The notes beneath the pieces were generated by a model that ran no database searches, was not told where the DNA came from, and was given only the letters and a program-made list of their open reading frames with translations. 64,000 nucleotides of DNA from an uncultured Marinobacter sp. (GTDB lineage: Bacteria; Pseudomonadota; Gammaproteobacteria; Pseudomonadales; Oleiphilaceae). How positions within the stretch are numbered: the first letter of the stretch is position 1; each line of letters opens with the position of its first letter. Shown one piece after another: positions 50,965-60,137 of the stretch. The DNA lies in contig NZ_CAJXKQ010000007.1 of assembly GCF_913055835.1 (NCBI RefSeq), positions 1 through 64,000 on the forward strand. Reading direction: 5' to 3'. A program made the position numbers and the translations under genes.

Positions 50965-53204
50965 TTTTCCGCAATCCCCTAAAGCTGCTGTTTTACCTCT
51001 GCCTGCTGGTGGTGGTTCTGCTGGTTGGCTACAAAACCTATCTGAATCTCTTCACGGAGGATTTCGAAGGGGTTCATACCGAGCAGGTGGAGCAGATTTA
51101 TCGTCAGCTTGAACCCGGCCAGCCGTTCAGCTTTGCGGTGGTAGGCAACATCAACAACTCGGTAGGGATTTTCGAAGACCGCATCATTCCGGAACTGAAT
51201 CGCTCGGGGCTCGACTTTCTGGTCTCGGCGGGTAATGCGGTCAGTGGCGGCGGCGAGGACAAATACCGGGCCCTCTACGGGACCCTGAGCCATCTGGAGA
51301 TACCCTACCTGCTGACCTTCGGCGCCCATGAGTATGAGGATTTTGGCAGCTTCCGGTTCTACGACCATTTCGGCCCGCACTTCTTCAGCATCGAGGCGGG
51401 CAACAGCCGGCTTATCTTCCTGGACAGCACCGGCAAAACGCCATGGCGATGGCAGATCCGCTGGCTGAAAGATCTGCTGGCCCAGGACAGCTCCCGGGCC
51501 CGGATTCTCTTTGTTGGCCATCCTCCACTGCACCCGGACGAAAATGCGCCCTTTGATCAGAAAGACGATTACCTGGCGCCACCCGAATTCCGGGACGCAC
51601 TGCTACAGGCCATCGAAGAGCACGACGTTGACCGGGTCTTTTCCGCCAATCTCTCGCTCTATGCAGAGGAGCAGGTAGGAGATACCACCTTCGTGACCAC
51701 CGGCGGCGCGGGTGGACTGGTGATGAACAATGACACCAGTTTCTATCACTATGTGCGGGTGAATGTGGACGCCAATGGCGAGGTAAGCCACAGTCTCCAA
51801 CGCCTGGAAGTGGGCCAGCACCCGATCCTGAAGCGGCTGGAAAGCCTGTGGTTCTTTATCTACTCGTTGTTCTACACTGGGTATCTGAACTTTATTCTGA
51901 TCGTCGCGGTGTTTGCGGCCATTGCCATCAAGCTGTACGGCGCCATTTTCATCGGCAAGGATTATTACCCGGATTACGATCTGGACCCGGCCCCCTGGCT
52001 CGAAAAGCCGATGCGGGTGGCGATGTTCACCAACAACTACCTGCCCTTCATCGGCGGCGTGCCGATTTCCATTGAGCGCCTGCGCCGCGGTCTGGAAGCG
52101 CTTGGCGACAAACTTCTTGTGGTGGCGCCCCGTTACAAGGGCCAGCCCGAGGCCGAACCCCACGTGCTGCGGGTGCCCTCACTACTGGCCATGGGAGAAA
52201 AGCGCGAATTCCGGCTGGCCAACATCTTCCTGGGCCGGATCCGCAAGCGGGTCCGGGCGTTCAAACCGGATATTATCCACCTGCATCATCCGTTCTGGCT
52301 GGGATCACTCGGCCTGTTCGTGGCGCGTACCCTCAGGATACCGGCTATCTATACCTACCATACCCGGCTGGAGCATTATGCCCACTTTGTGCCTCTGCCA
52401 GGCATGCTGTTCCGGAACCTGATCTCCCACGCCCTGATCAAGCGCTTTGCCAACAAGTGCGAAGGGGTGATCGTTCCCACCTACTCCACCGAGGAATACC
52501 TGCGCATGATCGGGGTGAAAACACCGACATTCGTGCAGCCGACAGGCATCGAATACCACAAATTCCAGGAGGTTCAGGAGGCGGATGTTGAGGTTCTGCG
52601 GGAGAAGCTGCAGCTCAGTAACGAGAAAGTGTTTGTCAGCGTTTCCCGGCTGTCGAACGAGAAGAACATCGACTTCATGATTGAGGCGGTCGATGCCCTC
52701 AGGCGGGAAACCGACGTGCCCTTCCGGTTCCTGATGATTGGTGATGGCCACCAGAAGGACCGCTTGCAGAAGAAAATCGACGATCTGGGACTTCAACAAC
52801 ACTTCACCCTGGTCGGCGCCGTTCCGCCGGACGAAATGGCCACGTGGTACCGGCTTGGTGATGCCTTCCTGTTTGCCTCGATATCTGAAACCCAGGGCAT
52901 GGTAGTCCTAGAGGCCATGGCAGCCGGATTGCCGGTGGTTGCTGTTCGCTCCAGTGGTATCGAGGATGTGGTTCGCCACGGATTCAATGGCTTCAAGACG
53001 CCGGAGAAACAGGACCAGTGGCGGGCGCAGGTTAAAAAACTGCTGGAAGACGATGAACTGCGCGACAAGCTTTCCGCCCAGGCCCTGGAGTTCGCCGGGG
53101 ACTACTCTGTGGAGCAGTTCGCCAGTGACGTTCGCACCATTTACGCCACTACCCTGGCCATGTTTGCCAAGAAACGGAAAGGAGCGGGGCATCAAGCCGA
53201 ATAG
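50961..53204 (+). CDS. Pseudo-metallophosphoesterase fused to a GT4 glycosyltransferase
   Basis: 747 residues. A transmembrane anchor (LKLLFYLCLLVVVLLVGY) is followed by a calcineurin-phosphoesterase-like domain (about 50-280), a second hydrophobic pair (about 300-335), and a cytosolic GT4 glycosyltransferase (about 350-740; NNYLPFIGGVPISIERLRRG, VSRLSNEKNIDFMIEAV, ISETQGMVVLEAMAAGLPVV). In the phosphoesterase part the metal ligands are replaced: VVGNINNS for D-x-H, SAGNAVSG for GD, FGAHE for GNHD, FSANLSL for GHxH. Only VGHPPLH keeps histidines. So it is probably a binding rather than catalytic domain, facing the periplasm. The transferase resembles diacylglycerol glucosyltransferases. The fusion points to regulated glycolipid synthesis with the preceding flippase-like protein. 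Confidence 0.82.
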   Translation: MIFRNPLKLLFYLCLLVVVLLVGYKTYLNLFTEDFEGVHTEQVEQIYRQLEPGQPFSFAVVGNINNSVGIFEDRIIPELNRSGLDFLVSAGNAVSGGGEDKYRALYGTLSHLEIPYLLTFGAHEYEDFGSFRFYDHFGPHFFSIEAGNSRLIFLDSTGKTPWRWQIRWLKDLLAQDSSRARILFVGHPPLHPDENAPFDQKDDYLAPPEFRDALLQAIEEHDVDRVFSANLSLYAEEQVGDTTFVTTGGAGGLVMNNDTSFYHYVRVNVDANGEVSHSLQRLEVGQHPILKRLESLWFFIYSLFYTGYLNFILIVAVFAAIAIKLYGAIFIGKDYYPDYDLDPAPWLEKPMRVAMFTNNYLPFIGGVPISIERLRRGLEALGDKLLVVAPRYKGQPEAEPHVLRVPSLLAMGEKREFRLANIFLGRIRKRVRAFKPDIIHLHHPFWLGSLGLFVARTLRIPAIYTYHTRLEHYAHFVPLPGMLFRNLISHALIKRFANKCEGVIVPTYSTEEYLRMIGVKTPTFVQPTGIEYHKFQEVQEADVEVLREKLQLSNEKVFVSVSRLSNEKNIDFMIEAVDALRRETDVPFRFLMIGDGHQKDRLQKKIDDLGLQQHFTLVGAVPPDEMATWYRLGDAFLFASISETQGMVVLEAMAAGLPVVAVRSSGIEDVVRHGFNGFKTPEKQDQWRAQVKKLLEDDELRDKLSAQALEFAGDYSVEQFASDVRTIYATTLAMFAKKRKGAGHQAE

Positions 53205-53324
53205 GTAGGGTTACGGTTTCCCCGGCGAACCTGATCGGGCTAGACTCAATTCACGTATTGCAAAGACAGTTTTCATCATCGGACCGAGTTGATAATCGGA
53301 CTGACCTTTTGATCGGAGAATAAC

Positions 53325-54272
53325 GTGAGCGGTATCCTTGTCGGAATCAGCACCTGCCTGCTGGGAAAGGAAGTTCGCCATGATGGCGGTCACAAGCATT
53401 CCCGCTACTGCACCCGGGTGCTCTCGAAGCATTTTGATTTCCGTTCCATCTGCCCGGAACTGGAAGCCGGCCTGGGCGTGCCCCGCCCCGCCATTCACCT
53501 GCGCGAGTACAGTGATGGCCTGCGACTGATTGAAACCAAAGGCGCAGCGGATCATACCGACGCCATGCAGGGCTTTATCGACCAGATCATGCCCACCCTG
53601 GCCGACCTGCGCGGTTACATCCTGATGGCGAAGTCACCCAGCTGTGGCATGGAGCGGATCAAGATCCATAACGAGGAAGGCAACGTGACCCGCCGCGATG
53701 GCCGGGGCATGTTTGCCGAGGCGCTCCTGAAGGCCTACCCGCTGATGCCGGTGGAGGAGGAAGGTCGCCTCAACGACGACATGATCCGGGAGAACTTCAT
53801 TGAGCGGGTGTTTGCCTACGACGACTGGATGCAGAACGTCGCCGGCGACCAGCTCTCCGCCAGGGCACTCATTGAATTTCACACCCGCCACAAGTTCCAG
53901 CTTCTGGCCCACTCCGAACGGATTTACCGCCAGCTCGGCCCGATGCTGGGGGACCTGAAATCCGAACCACTGGAAGACATTGCAGAGCGCTACATCCACC
54001 TGTTCATGGACGCCATGAGCAAGAAGGTGAGCCGAGGCTCACACATGAATGCCATGCAGCACCTGATGGGTTACCTGCGGGATTCCATGGGCGAGGAAGA
54101 CCGCAAGGTGCTGATGGAGCAGATGGAGGCGTATCGTCGGGGTGAGGTGCCGCTTGTGGTGCCGATGACCTTGCTGCGCATGGCCCAGCGCAGGGAGCCG
54201 GTGGATTACCTGCACGCCCAGCAGTATCTGACGCCCTATCCCGATGAACTGGGGCTGCGGAACAACGTTTGA
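53325..54272 (+). CDS. DUF523 and DUF1722 protein (TudS-like/YbgA-like)
   Basis: 315 residues from a GTG at 53325 with GGAG 7-8 nt upstream. The N-terminal DUF523 domain (1-155) has three conserved cysteines (Cys11 in STCLLG, Cys43 in SICPE, Cys107 in SPSCGM), which in TudS thiouracil desulfidases bind a [4Fe-4S] cluster. The C-terminal DUF1722/YbgA domain follows (FHTRHKFQLLAHS, GSHMNAMQHLMGYL). Long fusions like this are often beside photolyase genes; none is here. A role in thio-base salvage or light response is possible. Confidence 0.82.
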   Translation: MSGILVGISTCLLGKEVRHDGGHKHSRYCTRVLSKHFDFRSICPELEAGLGVPRPAIHLREYSDGLRLIETKGAADHTDAMQGFIDQIMPTLADLRGYILMAKSPSCGMERIKIHNEEGNVTRRDGRGMFAEALLKAYPLMPVEEEGRLNDDMIRENFIERVFAYDDWMQNVAGDQLSARALIEFHTRHKFQLLAHSERIYRQLGPMLGDLKSEPLEDIAERYIHLFMDAMSKKVSRGSHMNAMQHLMGYLRDSMGEEDRKVLMEQMEAYRRGEVPLVVPMTLLRMAQRREPVDYLHAQQYLTPYPDELGLRNNV

Positions 54273-54281
54273 AGCTAAAGT

Positions 54282-54312
54282 CGGGGTCAGATGAACATTT
54301 CATCTGACCCCG
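54282..54312. repeat. GGGGTCAGA hairpin repeat (copy 3)
   Basis: A 13-bp perfect stem CGGGGTCAGATGA with its complement and a 5-nt loop. It lies between convergent genes, where it may act as a bidirectional transcript end. Confidence 0.65.
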
Positions 54313-54323
54313 AATTCACGCCG

Positions 54324-55055
54324 TTAAAAGCCGTATAGAAGCGAGAGGGAGGTTTCGGTATCGGTGTTTTCTGAGCCGGCCGGAGCATCAGACACATGTT
54401 TGACTCGGAACGCGGCCTTCATGGAGAGATTGCCCACCACATTTGCCTGCAGTGATGTTTCCGATTCGGTTACGGTGTTGTTTTCATCCAGGCCAATTTC
54501 CGTGCTCAGCTTCTGACGGAACAGGGAGTTTTCCGACAGGGCGTAATCGAACTGGCCGGCCAGGCGGGCAATGGCCTCTTCCTCGGTATCCTCACCCTCG
54601 GCATTCACCATTTCCAGCTTGTTGTAGCGGTAACCGCCACCAACGGAGAGATCGAGAAACGAGCGATCACCCGAGCTCCAGACACGATGACCGTAACCCG
54701 TAGTTACGGTGGATTCGAAATCATAGCCGGAGAAGCGATCGTCCTCATAAGAGCCCCGGAGAAACCAGTACTGGTTTTCGGCGAACTTGTAGTCTGTTTC
54801 CAGGGCTGCCTGGTATTTTTCGGCGGTGGTCTGGTCGTCGGTCTCGGAATAGTTGGTCCGGAAATCACCAGTGTTGCGCCAGGTTTCGACTTCATGGACC
54901 AGCCCCAGGCGACCCTTGATGTTGGTCTCTTCGGTATTGCCCGAGGTGATCAACACACCCAGCTCGGTTTCACCCTTCCAGTTGTCTGCCTCCTGCGCAC
55001 TGGCAAAGGGCGCGATAACAACTGCGGTAATGGCTACAGCCTGTCGTAAATCCAT
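54324..55055 (-). CDS. DUF481 outer-membrane beta-barrel protein
   Basis: 243 residues. A signal peptide (VAITAVVIAPFASAQ) is followed by WKGETELGVLITSGNTEETN, the characteristic start of DUF481/YdiY proteins. Alternating amphipathic strands end in a C-terminal aromatic (SLSLLYGF), a signal for outer-membrane barrel assembly. The function is unknown; relatives respond to osmotic or acid conditions. A GGAGACTTC site precedes the ATG. Confidence 0.85.
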   Translation of the reverse strand: MDLRQAVAITAVVIAPFASAQEADNWKGETELGVLITSGNTEETNIKGRLGLVHEVETWRNTGDFRTNYSETDDQTTAEKYQAALETDYKFAENQYWFLRGSYEDDRFSGYDFESTVTTGYGHRVWSSGDRSFLDLSVGGGYRYNKLEMVNAEGEDTEEEAIARLAGQFDYALSENSLFRQKLSTEIGLDENNTVTESETSLQANVVGNLSMKAAFRVKHVSDAPAGSENTDTETSLSLLYGF

Positions 55056-55076
55056 GAAGTCTCCTTTCCGGGTTGG

Positions 55077-56096
55077 TCAGGCCCTCTCGGTGCTGCTCGC
55101 CCTTTCGCCCTCGAGGCTTTTCCGGGCCTGACGTTCTCTTTCAGCCTTTTTCCGGGCCTTGCGCTCGGCAATGATGCGCGCAGCTTCTCCGCCCACGTGG
55201 GCCTCGCCCCGCTCCTCCGCCAGGCGCATCTGGCGTTCACGCTCGGCAAACCGGGCTTTCTGCTCTTCGGTCAGCGAATCGATGCACTGGTGGCAACTCA
55301 CACCCTGCTCGTACTCGGGGCGCTGCTTGTCTTCCTCGGTGATCGGCCTGCGGCAGGCATGGCACTGGTCATAATCGCCGCGCTCCAGCCGGTGGTTGAC
55401 CGTTACCCTGTCATCAAACACAAAGCACTCTCCGTGCCACAGGCTCTGCTCTTCCGGCACCTCTTCCAGGTATTTCAGGATGCCGCCCTTGAGGTGATAG
55501 ACCTCCTCGAAACCCTGCTCTTTCAGATACGCAGTAGATTTCTCGCAACGGATACCGCCGGTACAGAACATGGCCACCTTCTTGTGCTTGGAAGGATCCA
55601 GGTTCTGCTTCACGTATTCCGGAAACTCCCGGAAAGTGTCGGTGGCCGGATTGACGGCATTCTTGAAGGTGCCAATCTCCACTTCGTACTGGTTGCGGGT
55701 ATCCACCAGCACCACCTCCGGATCGGAAATCAGATCGTTCCAGGCCTTTGGTTCCACATACGTGCCGACAATACGCTTCGGATCGATACCGTCCACACCC
55801 ATGGTGACGATTTCTTTCTTCAGCTTCACTTTGGTGCGCTTGAATGGCTGGATGTCCACAAAGGACTCTTTGTAATCAATGCCGTCGAACCGCTCGTCGC
55901 TGGCAATCCAGGCTTTCACGGCATCAATGCCTTCACGGCTGCCGGCAATGGTGCCGTTAATGCCTTCGCGCGCCAGCAGCAAAGTGCCGTGCACGTCTTT
56001 CTCAAGCATCAGGTCCAGCAGCGGCTGACGGAGGGATTTGTAATCATTCAGCACTGCGAACTTGTACAGTGCGCAGACAACAACGTTGTTGCTCAT
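55077..56096 (-). CDS. trhO: tRNA uridine 5-hydroxylase TrhO (YceA, rhodanese family)
   Basis: 339 residues from ATG 56096, chosen for the AGGAG spacing among two adjacent ATGs. An N-terminal ferredoxin-like domain ([16 protein letters not shown]) precedes a rhodanese domain with the active-site loop [12 protein letters not shown], then a Cys-rich segment ([23 protein letters not shown]). TrhO makes 5-hydroxyuridine at tRNA position 34 using O2. A basic Arg/Glu/Ala coiled tail of about 60 residues is longer than in E. coli and probably binds RNA. Confidence 0.9.
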   Translation of the reverse strand: MSNNVVVCALYKFAVLNDYKSLRQPLLDLMLEKDVHGTLLLAREGINGTIAGSREGIDAVKAWIASDERFDGIDYKESFVDIQPFKRTKVKLKKEIVTMGVDGIDPKRIVGTYVEPKAWNDLISDPEVVLVDTRNQYEVEIGTFKNAVNPATDTFREFPEYVKQNLDPSKHKKVAMFCTGGIRCEKSTAYLKEQGFEEVYHLKGGILKYLEEVPEEQSLWHGECFVFDDRVTVNHRLERGDYDQCHACRRPITEEDKQRPEYEQGVSCHQCIDSLTEEQKARFAERERQMRLAEERGEAHVGGEAARIIAERKARKKAERERQARKSLEGERASSTERA

Positions 56097-56240
56097 CATT
56101 TTCTCCTGCGGGCCGGATCGTAAATCCGGAGCATGGTTTTGGAACTGGTTGAAAGTATCAAAGGCCTGAGCCTGAGAGGGCGCAAATTTTAACCAACTCA
56201 GGCTCACGATCAAGTGCGGGGTTACCCGGGGCTCAAAGCG

Positions 56241-56972
56241 TCAGTCCGCCTCATTGGCCAGTTCGCGCTCAACGACGGCGGAAAGTTGGCCCCAGCCAGG
56301 ACGTGTCAGGCGGATGTTGTCGACCAGAACCGTGGGCGTACTGGTGACTCTTAGCTGCATAGCGACCTGGCGGCTCTGCTCAACAGCTTCGCGGTGCAAT
56401 TCTGTAGTCATGCACCGGCGGAAGCGCCGCTCTTCCAGGCCCAGGTCGCCCGCGTACCGGGTGAAGGTGGCAACCGGATCGTTCGAGCCGCTCCACTCGG
56501 TCTGGGAATCGTACAGGCGATCGTGCATGGACCAGTAGGCGTCCTGGTCGCCGGCGCAACGGGCGGCCTGGGCGGCCGGCATAGCATTCTGGTGCTGCTG
56601 CAATGGGAGATCAAAGTAGACAAACCGAACCTTGCCAGCATCCACGTATTCCTCTTTCAGCTGCTTGCTGGCAGAGGAAAAGTTGCCGCAGGCGGGGCAC
56701 TGGTAATCGGCAAATTCACGCACCACCACGGGGGCATCTTCAGGACCGACAGAAATGCCGTACTGGTCCAGCTGTGCAGGAAAATCATCGGCATTGGGCG
56801 CGGCGACGGGCAGTTCGTCAGAGGTTGGCTCGGGTGCGGCGGTCAGGAAAAAGACACCGAGAAGCACTGCCGCCAGAACCAGCAGACCAATACCGGCATA
56901 CAGCGGCTTGTTGGAATTTGGTTTTCGGGGAGGCGGTGCACCGGTTTCCTTGCGACGTTTTGCTTCACCCAT
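56241..56972 (-). CDS. Membrane-anchored DsbA-like thiol oxidoreductase
   Basis: 243 residues. A basic cytosolic N-terminus (MGEAKRRKETG) leads into one transmembrane helix (AGIGLLVLAAVLLGVFFLTA), then a periplasmic DsbA/DsbG-type thioredoxin fold with CPAC in FADYQCPACGNF and the cis-Pro loop STPTVLVDN. It oxidises or isomerises disulfides outside the cytosol. The MGEAKRRK start, resembling that of SEC-C-like small proteins, is unusual for a DsbA protein. It is upstream of trhO on the same strand. Confidence 0.82.
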   Translation of the reverse strand: MGEAKRRKETGAPPPRKPNSNKPLYAGIGLLVLAAVLLGVFFLTAAPEPTSDELPVAAPNADDFPAQLDQYGISVGPEDAPVVVREFADYQCPACGNFSSASKQLKEEYVDAGKVRFVYFDLPLQQHQNAMPAAQAARCAGDQDAYWSMHDRLYDSQTEWSGSNDPVATFTRYAGDLGLEERRFRRCMTTELHREAVEQSRQVAMQLRVTSTPTVLVDNIRLTRPGWGQLSAVVERELANEAD

Positions 56973-57098
56973 GAAGGGACTCCTTATTGTGTTTCTGGTT
57001 TCCGGATTTAATTAGGTCGCGACCGTTTTCAGATCGTGCGTGGCACGCTAAGATCCTTTATATCCTACAAAAGTTCCAACAAAAATTAAGGAATCCTC

Positions 57099-58073
57099 AT
57101 GCCGTTGCCCGCTTCCCTGAAAGACACTCTCTCACTGCCCCTGGTGGCCGCACCCATGTTCCTGATCTCTGGCCCGGAACTGGCGCTTGCCTGCTGCAAG
57201 CAGGGCATCGTTGGCAGTTTCCCGGCCCTGAACCAGCGCACCAGCGAAGGCTTTGAAGACTGGCTGATCCAGATGAATGACGAGCTGGCCGATTTCCAGA
57301 GCGCCAACCCGGGGGTTAAAACCGCACCTTACGCCGTGAACCTGATTGTGCACCGGACCAATCCCCGCTGGCAGGCGGATCTGGAACTGTGCGTTAAACA
57401 CAAGGTGCCCATCATCATTACCTCCCTGGGCGCCGCCAGCCAGGTGGTGGAGGCGGTGCACAGCTACGGCGGTGTGGTGTTCCATGACGTGACCAACCAG
57501 AAGCATGCCCGCAAGGCAGCGGAGGCGGGGGTTGACGGAATCATCGCCGTGGCGGCCGGTGCCGGTGGCCATGCGGGCACCATCAACCCGATTGTTCTGG
57601 TGCATGAAATCCGGGAAGTCTTCGATGGTACGATTCTGCTGGCCGGCGGGCTGTCCCATGGGGAAGACCTTCTGGCGGCCCAGGCTCTGGGCGCAGACCT
57701 GGCCTACCTGGGCACCCGTTTTATCAACACGTTCGAATCCCAGGCAGACGAAGCCTACCGGAACATGATCATCGAGGCGGTGTCTGGCGACATTATTCAT
57801 ACACCGGCGGTATCCGGTGTGCCCGCTAGCTTCATGCGCCAGAGCCTGGAAGCGGCCGGCTTCCCCATGGATAAATTGAACCAGGCCGGCGAAATCAACT
57901 ACGGGGAAAAGCTGAAGCCCATTGATGATGAAGCCAAGGCCTGGAAAACCGTATGGTCCGCCGGCCAGGGCGTCAGCCAGATCCACGACGTGCTCACCGT
58001 CCCGGACCTGGTGAGCCGTCTGACCAACGAATACAGAAGCGCCCGGGAACGCCTGTTATCGACAGGTTCCTAA
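57099..58073 (+). CDS. Nitronate monooxygenase family flavoprotein
   Basis: 324 residues, FMN-binding TIM barrel of the 2-nitropropane dioxygenase family. [34 protein letters not shown] and [22 protein letters not shown] fit class II members; the catalytic His is probably in AGAGGHAG. It detoxifies nitronates such as propionate-3-nitronate with O2. Its stop overlaps the stop of the convergent chemoreceptor gene by 4 nt. Confidence 0.87.
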   Translation: MPLPASLKDTLSLPLVAAPMFLISGPELALACCKQGIVGSFPALNQRTSEGFEDWLIQMNDELADFQSANPGVKTAPYAVNLIVHRTNPRWQADLELCVKHKVPIIITSLGAASQVVEAVHSYGGVVFHDVTNQKHARKAAEAGVDGIIAVAAGAGGHAGTINPIVLVHEIREVFDGTILLAGGLSHGEDLLAAQALGADLAYLGTRFINTFESQADEAYRNMIIEAVSGDIIHTPAVSGVPASFMRQSLEAAGFPMDKLNQAGEINYGEKLKPIDDEAKAWKTVWSAGQGVSQIHDVLTVPDLVSRLTNEYRSARERLLSTGS

Positions 58074-60010
58074 ACCTGGAACTGTGAGGCTTTGTCCTTC
58101 AACGAGGTCAGTGTCCGGGCAATCTGGCCGCTGGCCTCGTCGGAGCGCTCAATGGCCTCCACCGTCTGGCGGGAGGAGCCTGCGATATCGCTTACGCTCA
58201 CACTGACTTCACTGGCATGCCGGCCCTGCTCTTCCGCCACGGATGAAATGGCCATGGCCCGATCCTGAAGGCTGCTCAGCAACTGGTTGATCCGGTCGAA
58301 ATGCTCATCGGCCCGACGGAACTCCGAAGAGGATTCCGCGACCTGTCCCGACACCTCGCCAATGGCACTGACCGCCTGTCGGCTGCCCTGCTGAAGTCGT
58401 TCGATGATGGACTGGATTTCGGTGGTGGATTCCTGGGTCCGGCTCGCCAGAGTCCGGACCTCATCGGCCACCACGGCAAAGCCCCGCCCTGATTCCCCGG
58501 CGCGAGCGGCCTCGATGGCGGCGTTGAGCGCCAGCAGATTAGTCTGCTCCGCGATGGCGCCGATTACCGAGAGCACCGATCCGATTTCCTTGCTCTGGTG
58601 GTCAAGCTGATTGACCGCTTCCACCGCCTGTTCAACATTGCGGACTACCTGATCCAACCGGTTCCGGACTTCCCGGGAAATGCCCGCGGTGGCCTCACTC
58701 TCCGAACTAACGTTGCTGACTGACCCCGCGATATCCTGGATGTTTTCAGCCACCTCGGAAATACTCCGGGACATGGCGTCCATGGTACCGGACACCTCGG
58801 CCACCTCCTGCTCCTGACGATTCACGGCCGCCACCGCACTGCGACTGATATCCCCCTGAGCCTGGGCCTGGCCAGCGGCCGATTCGGCCGACTCCTTGAC
58901 GTCGGAAACCAGCTCCTGGATACGGGCGATGAACCGGTTTACACCCTGGGCCATCTCGGTGAGCTCATCCTTACCTTTCATGGAGACCCGGCGGGTGAGA
59001 TCGGCCTCGCCATCGGCGATACCCCAGATCGCCGAGCTCAACCGGAACACCCGGGGCAACAGCCCGCCACCCAGCACCAGGGCCACCAACAGAATCAGAA
59101 CCACCACGGAACCGATGGCCAGCATACTGAGATTGGCGGAGAGGCTTGAGGCCTCGGCATTCAACGCTTCTACCGTGCTCTGAATTCTGGAGCGGGTGTC
59201 TGAATCCATGCCCGCCAGCTGCTGCTGAAGGCGCTGGTTTACCTGTTCGGTTTCTGCCTCCAGGGTGTCACGAAGCGCATCGATACTGCCTGTGATCGTC
59301 GCGCTGAATTCTTCTTCCAGAGCGGCCAGGTCCTGATTAATGCCTTCGAGGGACAATCCGAGCTTTAACTGGCCAATGGCGGAACCCTGAGGTGCAATAT
59401 CAGCGGTAACGATGACCACGTTGGGGTCACGACTTGCCGCATCCAGGACCTTGTTTGCCGCACCACGGCCTTCCCCCTGCTCCATTAAGGTGCGTACCCG
59501 GTCGTCGGTGCGATCCACGTAACGGGTCAGTCGATCACCGTACTGGTCGTAATAAACTGCGAACAAAACCGATTCACGAGCGTCGGCCAGTTCCACAAGA
59601 TCGGTAAGACGGGGAACGTCACGGTCCCATATCAGCGGAGCCGCAACGGCAGCCAACACGTCCGCCAGGCCCTGGGCTTCGGCCATGACGGCGGTTCGAA
59701 CATTGCCGGCAACGCGTTCCTGTTGCTCAGTCTGCTGACGGGTGAGTTCAGCGGAGAGTTCCTCGGTGGTCTTCTGCCGCATGGTCTCCAGGCGGGTCCG
59801 GACATCCTCCCGGGTGTCCCCGAAGGAGGCACTGACCTGTTGGCTGCTGGCCTCAAGGGCAGACCCTGCGGTGTTGACCAGGCGCTCCACCTGACCGGAA
59901 ATCAGCCACTGGCTGACCAGTACCTGAACCAGGCCGGCAACCACCAGAACAATGAATACCGGTCGAAGAAGGCGGCTTGAGATCAGCCGCCTGATAAAAC
60001 TGAGTGACAT
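58070..60010 (-). CDS. Methyl-accepting chemotaxis protein
   Basis: 646 residues. A first transmembrane helix ([20 protein letters not shown]) is followed by a periplasmic sensor of about 260 residues rich in coiled coil at both ends, then a second helix ([20 protein letters not shown]), a HAMP domain, and a C-terminal signalling domain with the hairpin [20 protein letters not shown] and [15 protein letters not shown]. No CheB/CheR-tethering pentapeptide ends the protein (ends ASQFQV). The ligand is unknown. The chemotaxis kinase genes are elsewhere. Confidence 0.92.
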   Translation of the reverse strand: MSLSFIRRLISSRLLRPVFIVLVVAGLVQVLVSQWLISGQVERLVNTAGSALEASSQQVSASFGDTREDVRTRLETMRQKTTEELSAELTRQQTEQQERVAGNVRTAVMAEAQGLADVLAAVAAPLIWDRDVPRLTDLVELADARESVLFAVYYDQYGDRLTRYVDRTDDRVRTLMEQGEGRGAANKVLDAASRDPNVVIVTADIAPQGSAIGQLKLGLSLEGINQDLAALEEEFSATITGSIDALRDTLEAETEQVNQRLQQQLAGMDSDTRSRIQSTVEALNAEASSLSANLSMLAIGSVVVLILLVALVLGGGLLPRVFRLSSAIWGIADGEADLTRRVSMKGKDELTEMAQGVNRFIARIQELVSDVKESAESAAGQAQAQGDISRSAVAAVNRQEQEVAEVSGTMDAMSRSISEVAENIQDIAGSVSNVSSESEATAGISREVRNRLDQVVRNVEQAVEAVNQLDHQSKEIGSVLSVIGAIAEQTNLLALNAAIEAARAGESGRGFAVVADEVRTLASRTQESTTEIQSIIERLQQGSRQAVSAIGEVSGQVAESSSEFRRADEHFDRINQLLSSLQDRAMAISSVAEEQGRHASEVSVSVSDIAGSSRQTVEAIERSDEASGQIARTLTSLKDKASQFQV

Positions 60011-60091
60011 ACGGACTCCGCTAGAATGTGTGCTTCATGCATCCTGCTCAGTCGGTAACAGCGTCCCTGCGAAGCGTGTCCGTATGTATAG

Positions 60092-60134
60092 CAAAACCCG
60101 GGCCGCAGTGGGCCGCATTTATGTACGGGTTTTG
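60092..60134 (-). terminator. Possible terminator after the DUF5666 gene
   Basis: CAAAACCCG and CGGGTTTTG, 9-bp arms with a 25-nt GC-rich centre that can also fold. It starts 4 nt past the DUF5666 stop. The T-tract is short. Confidence 0.45.
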
Positions 60135-60137
60135 TAG

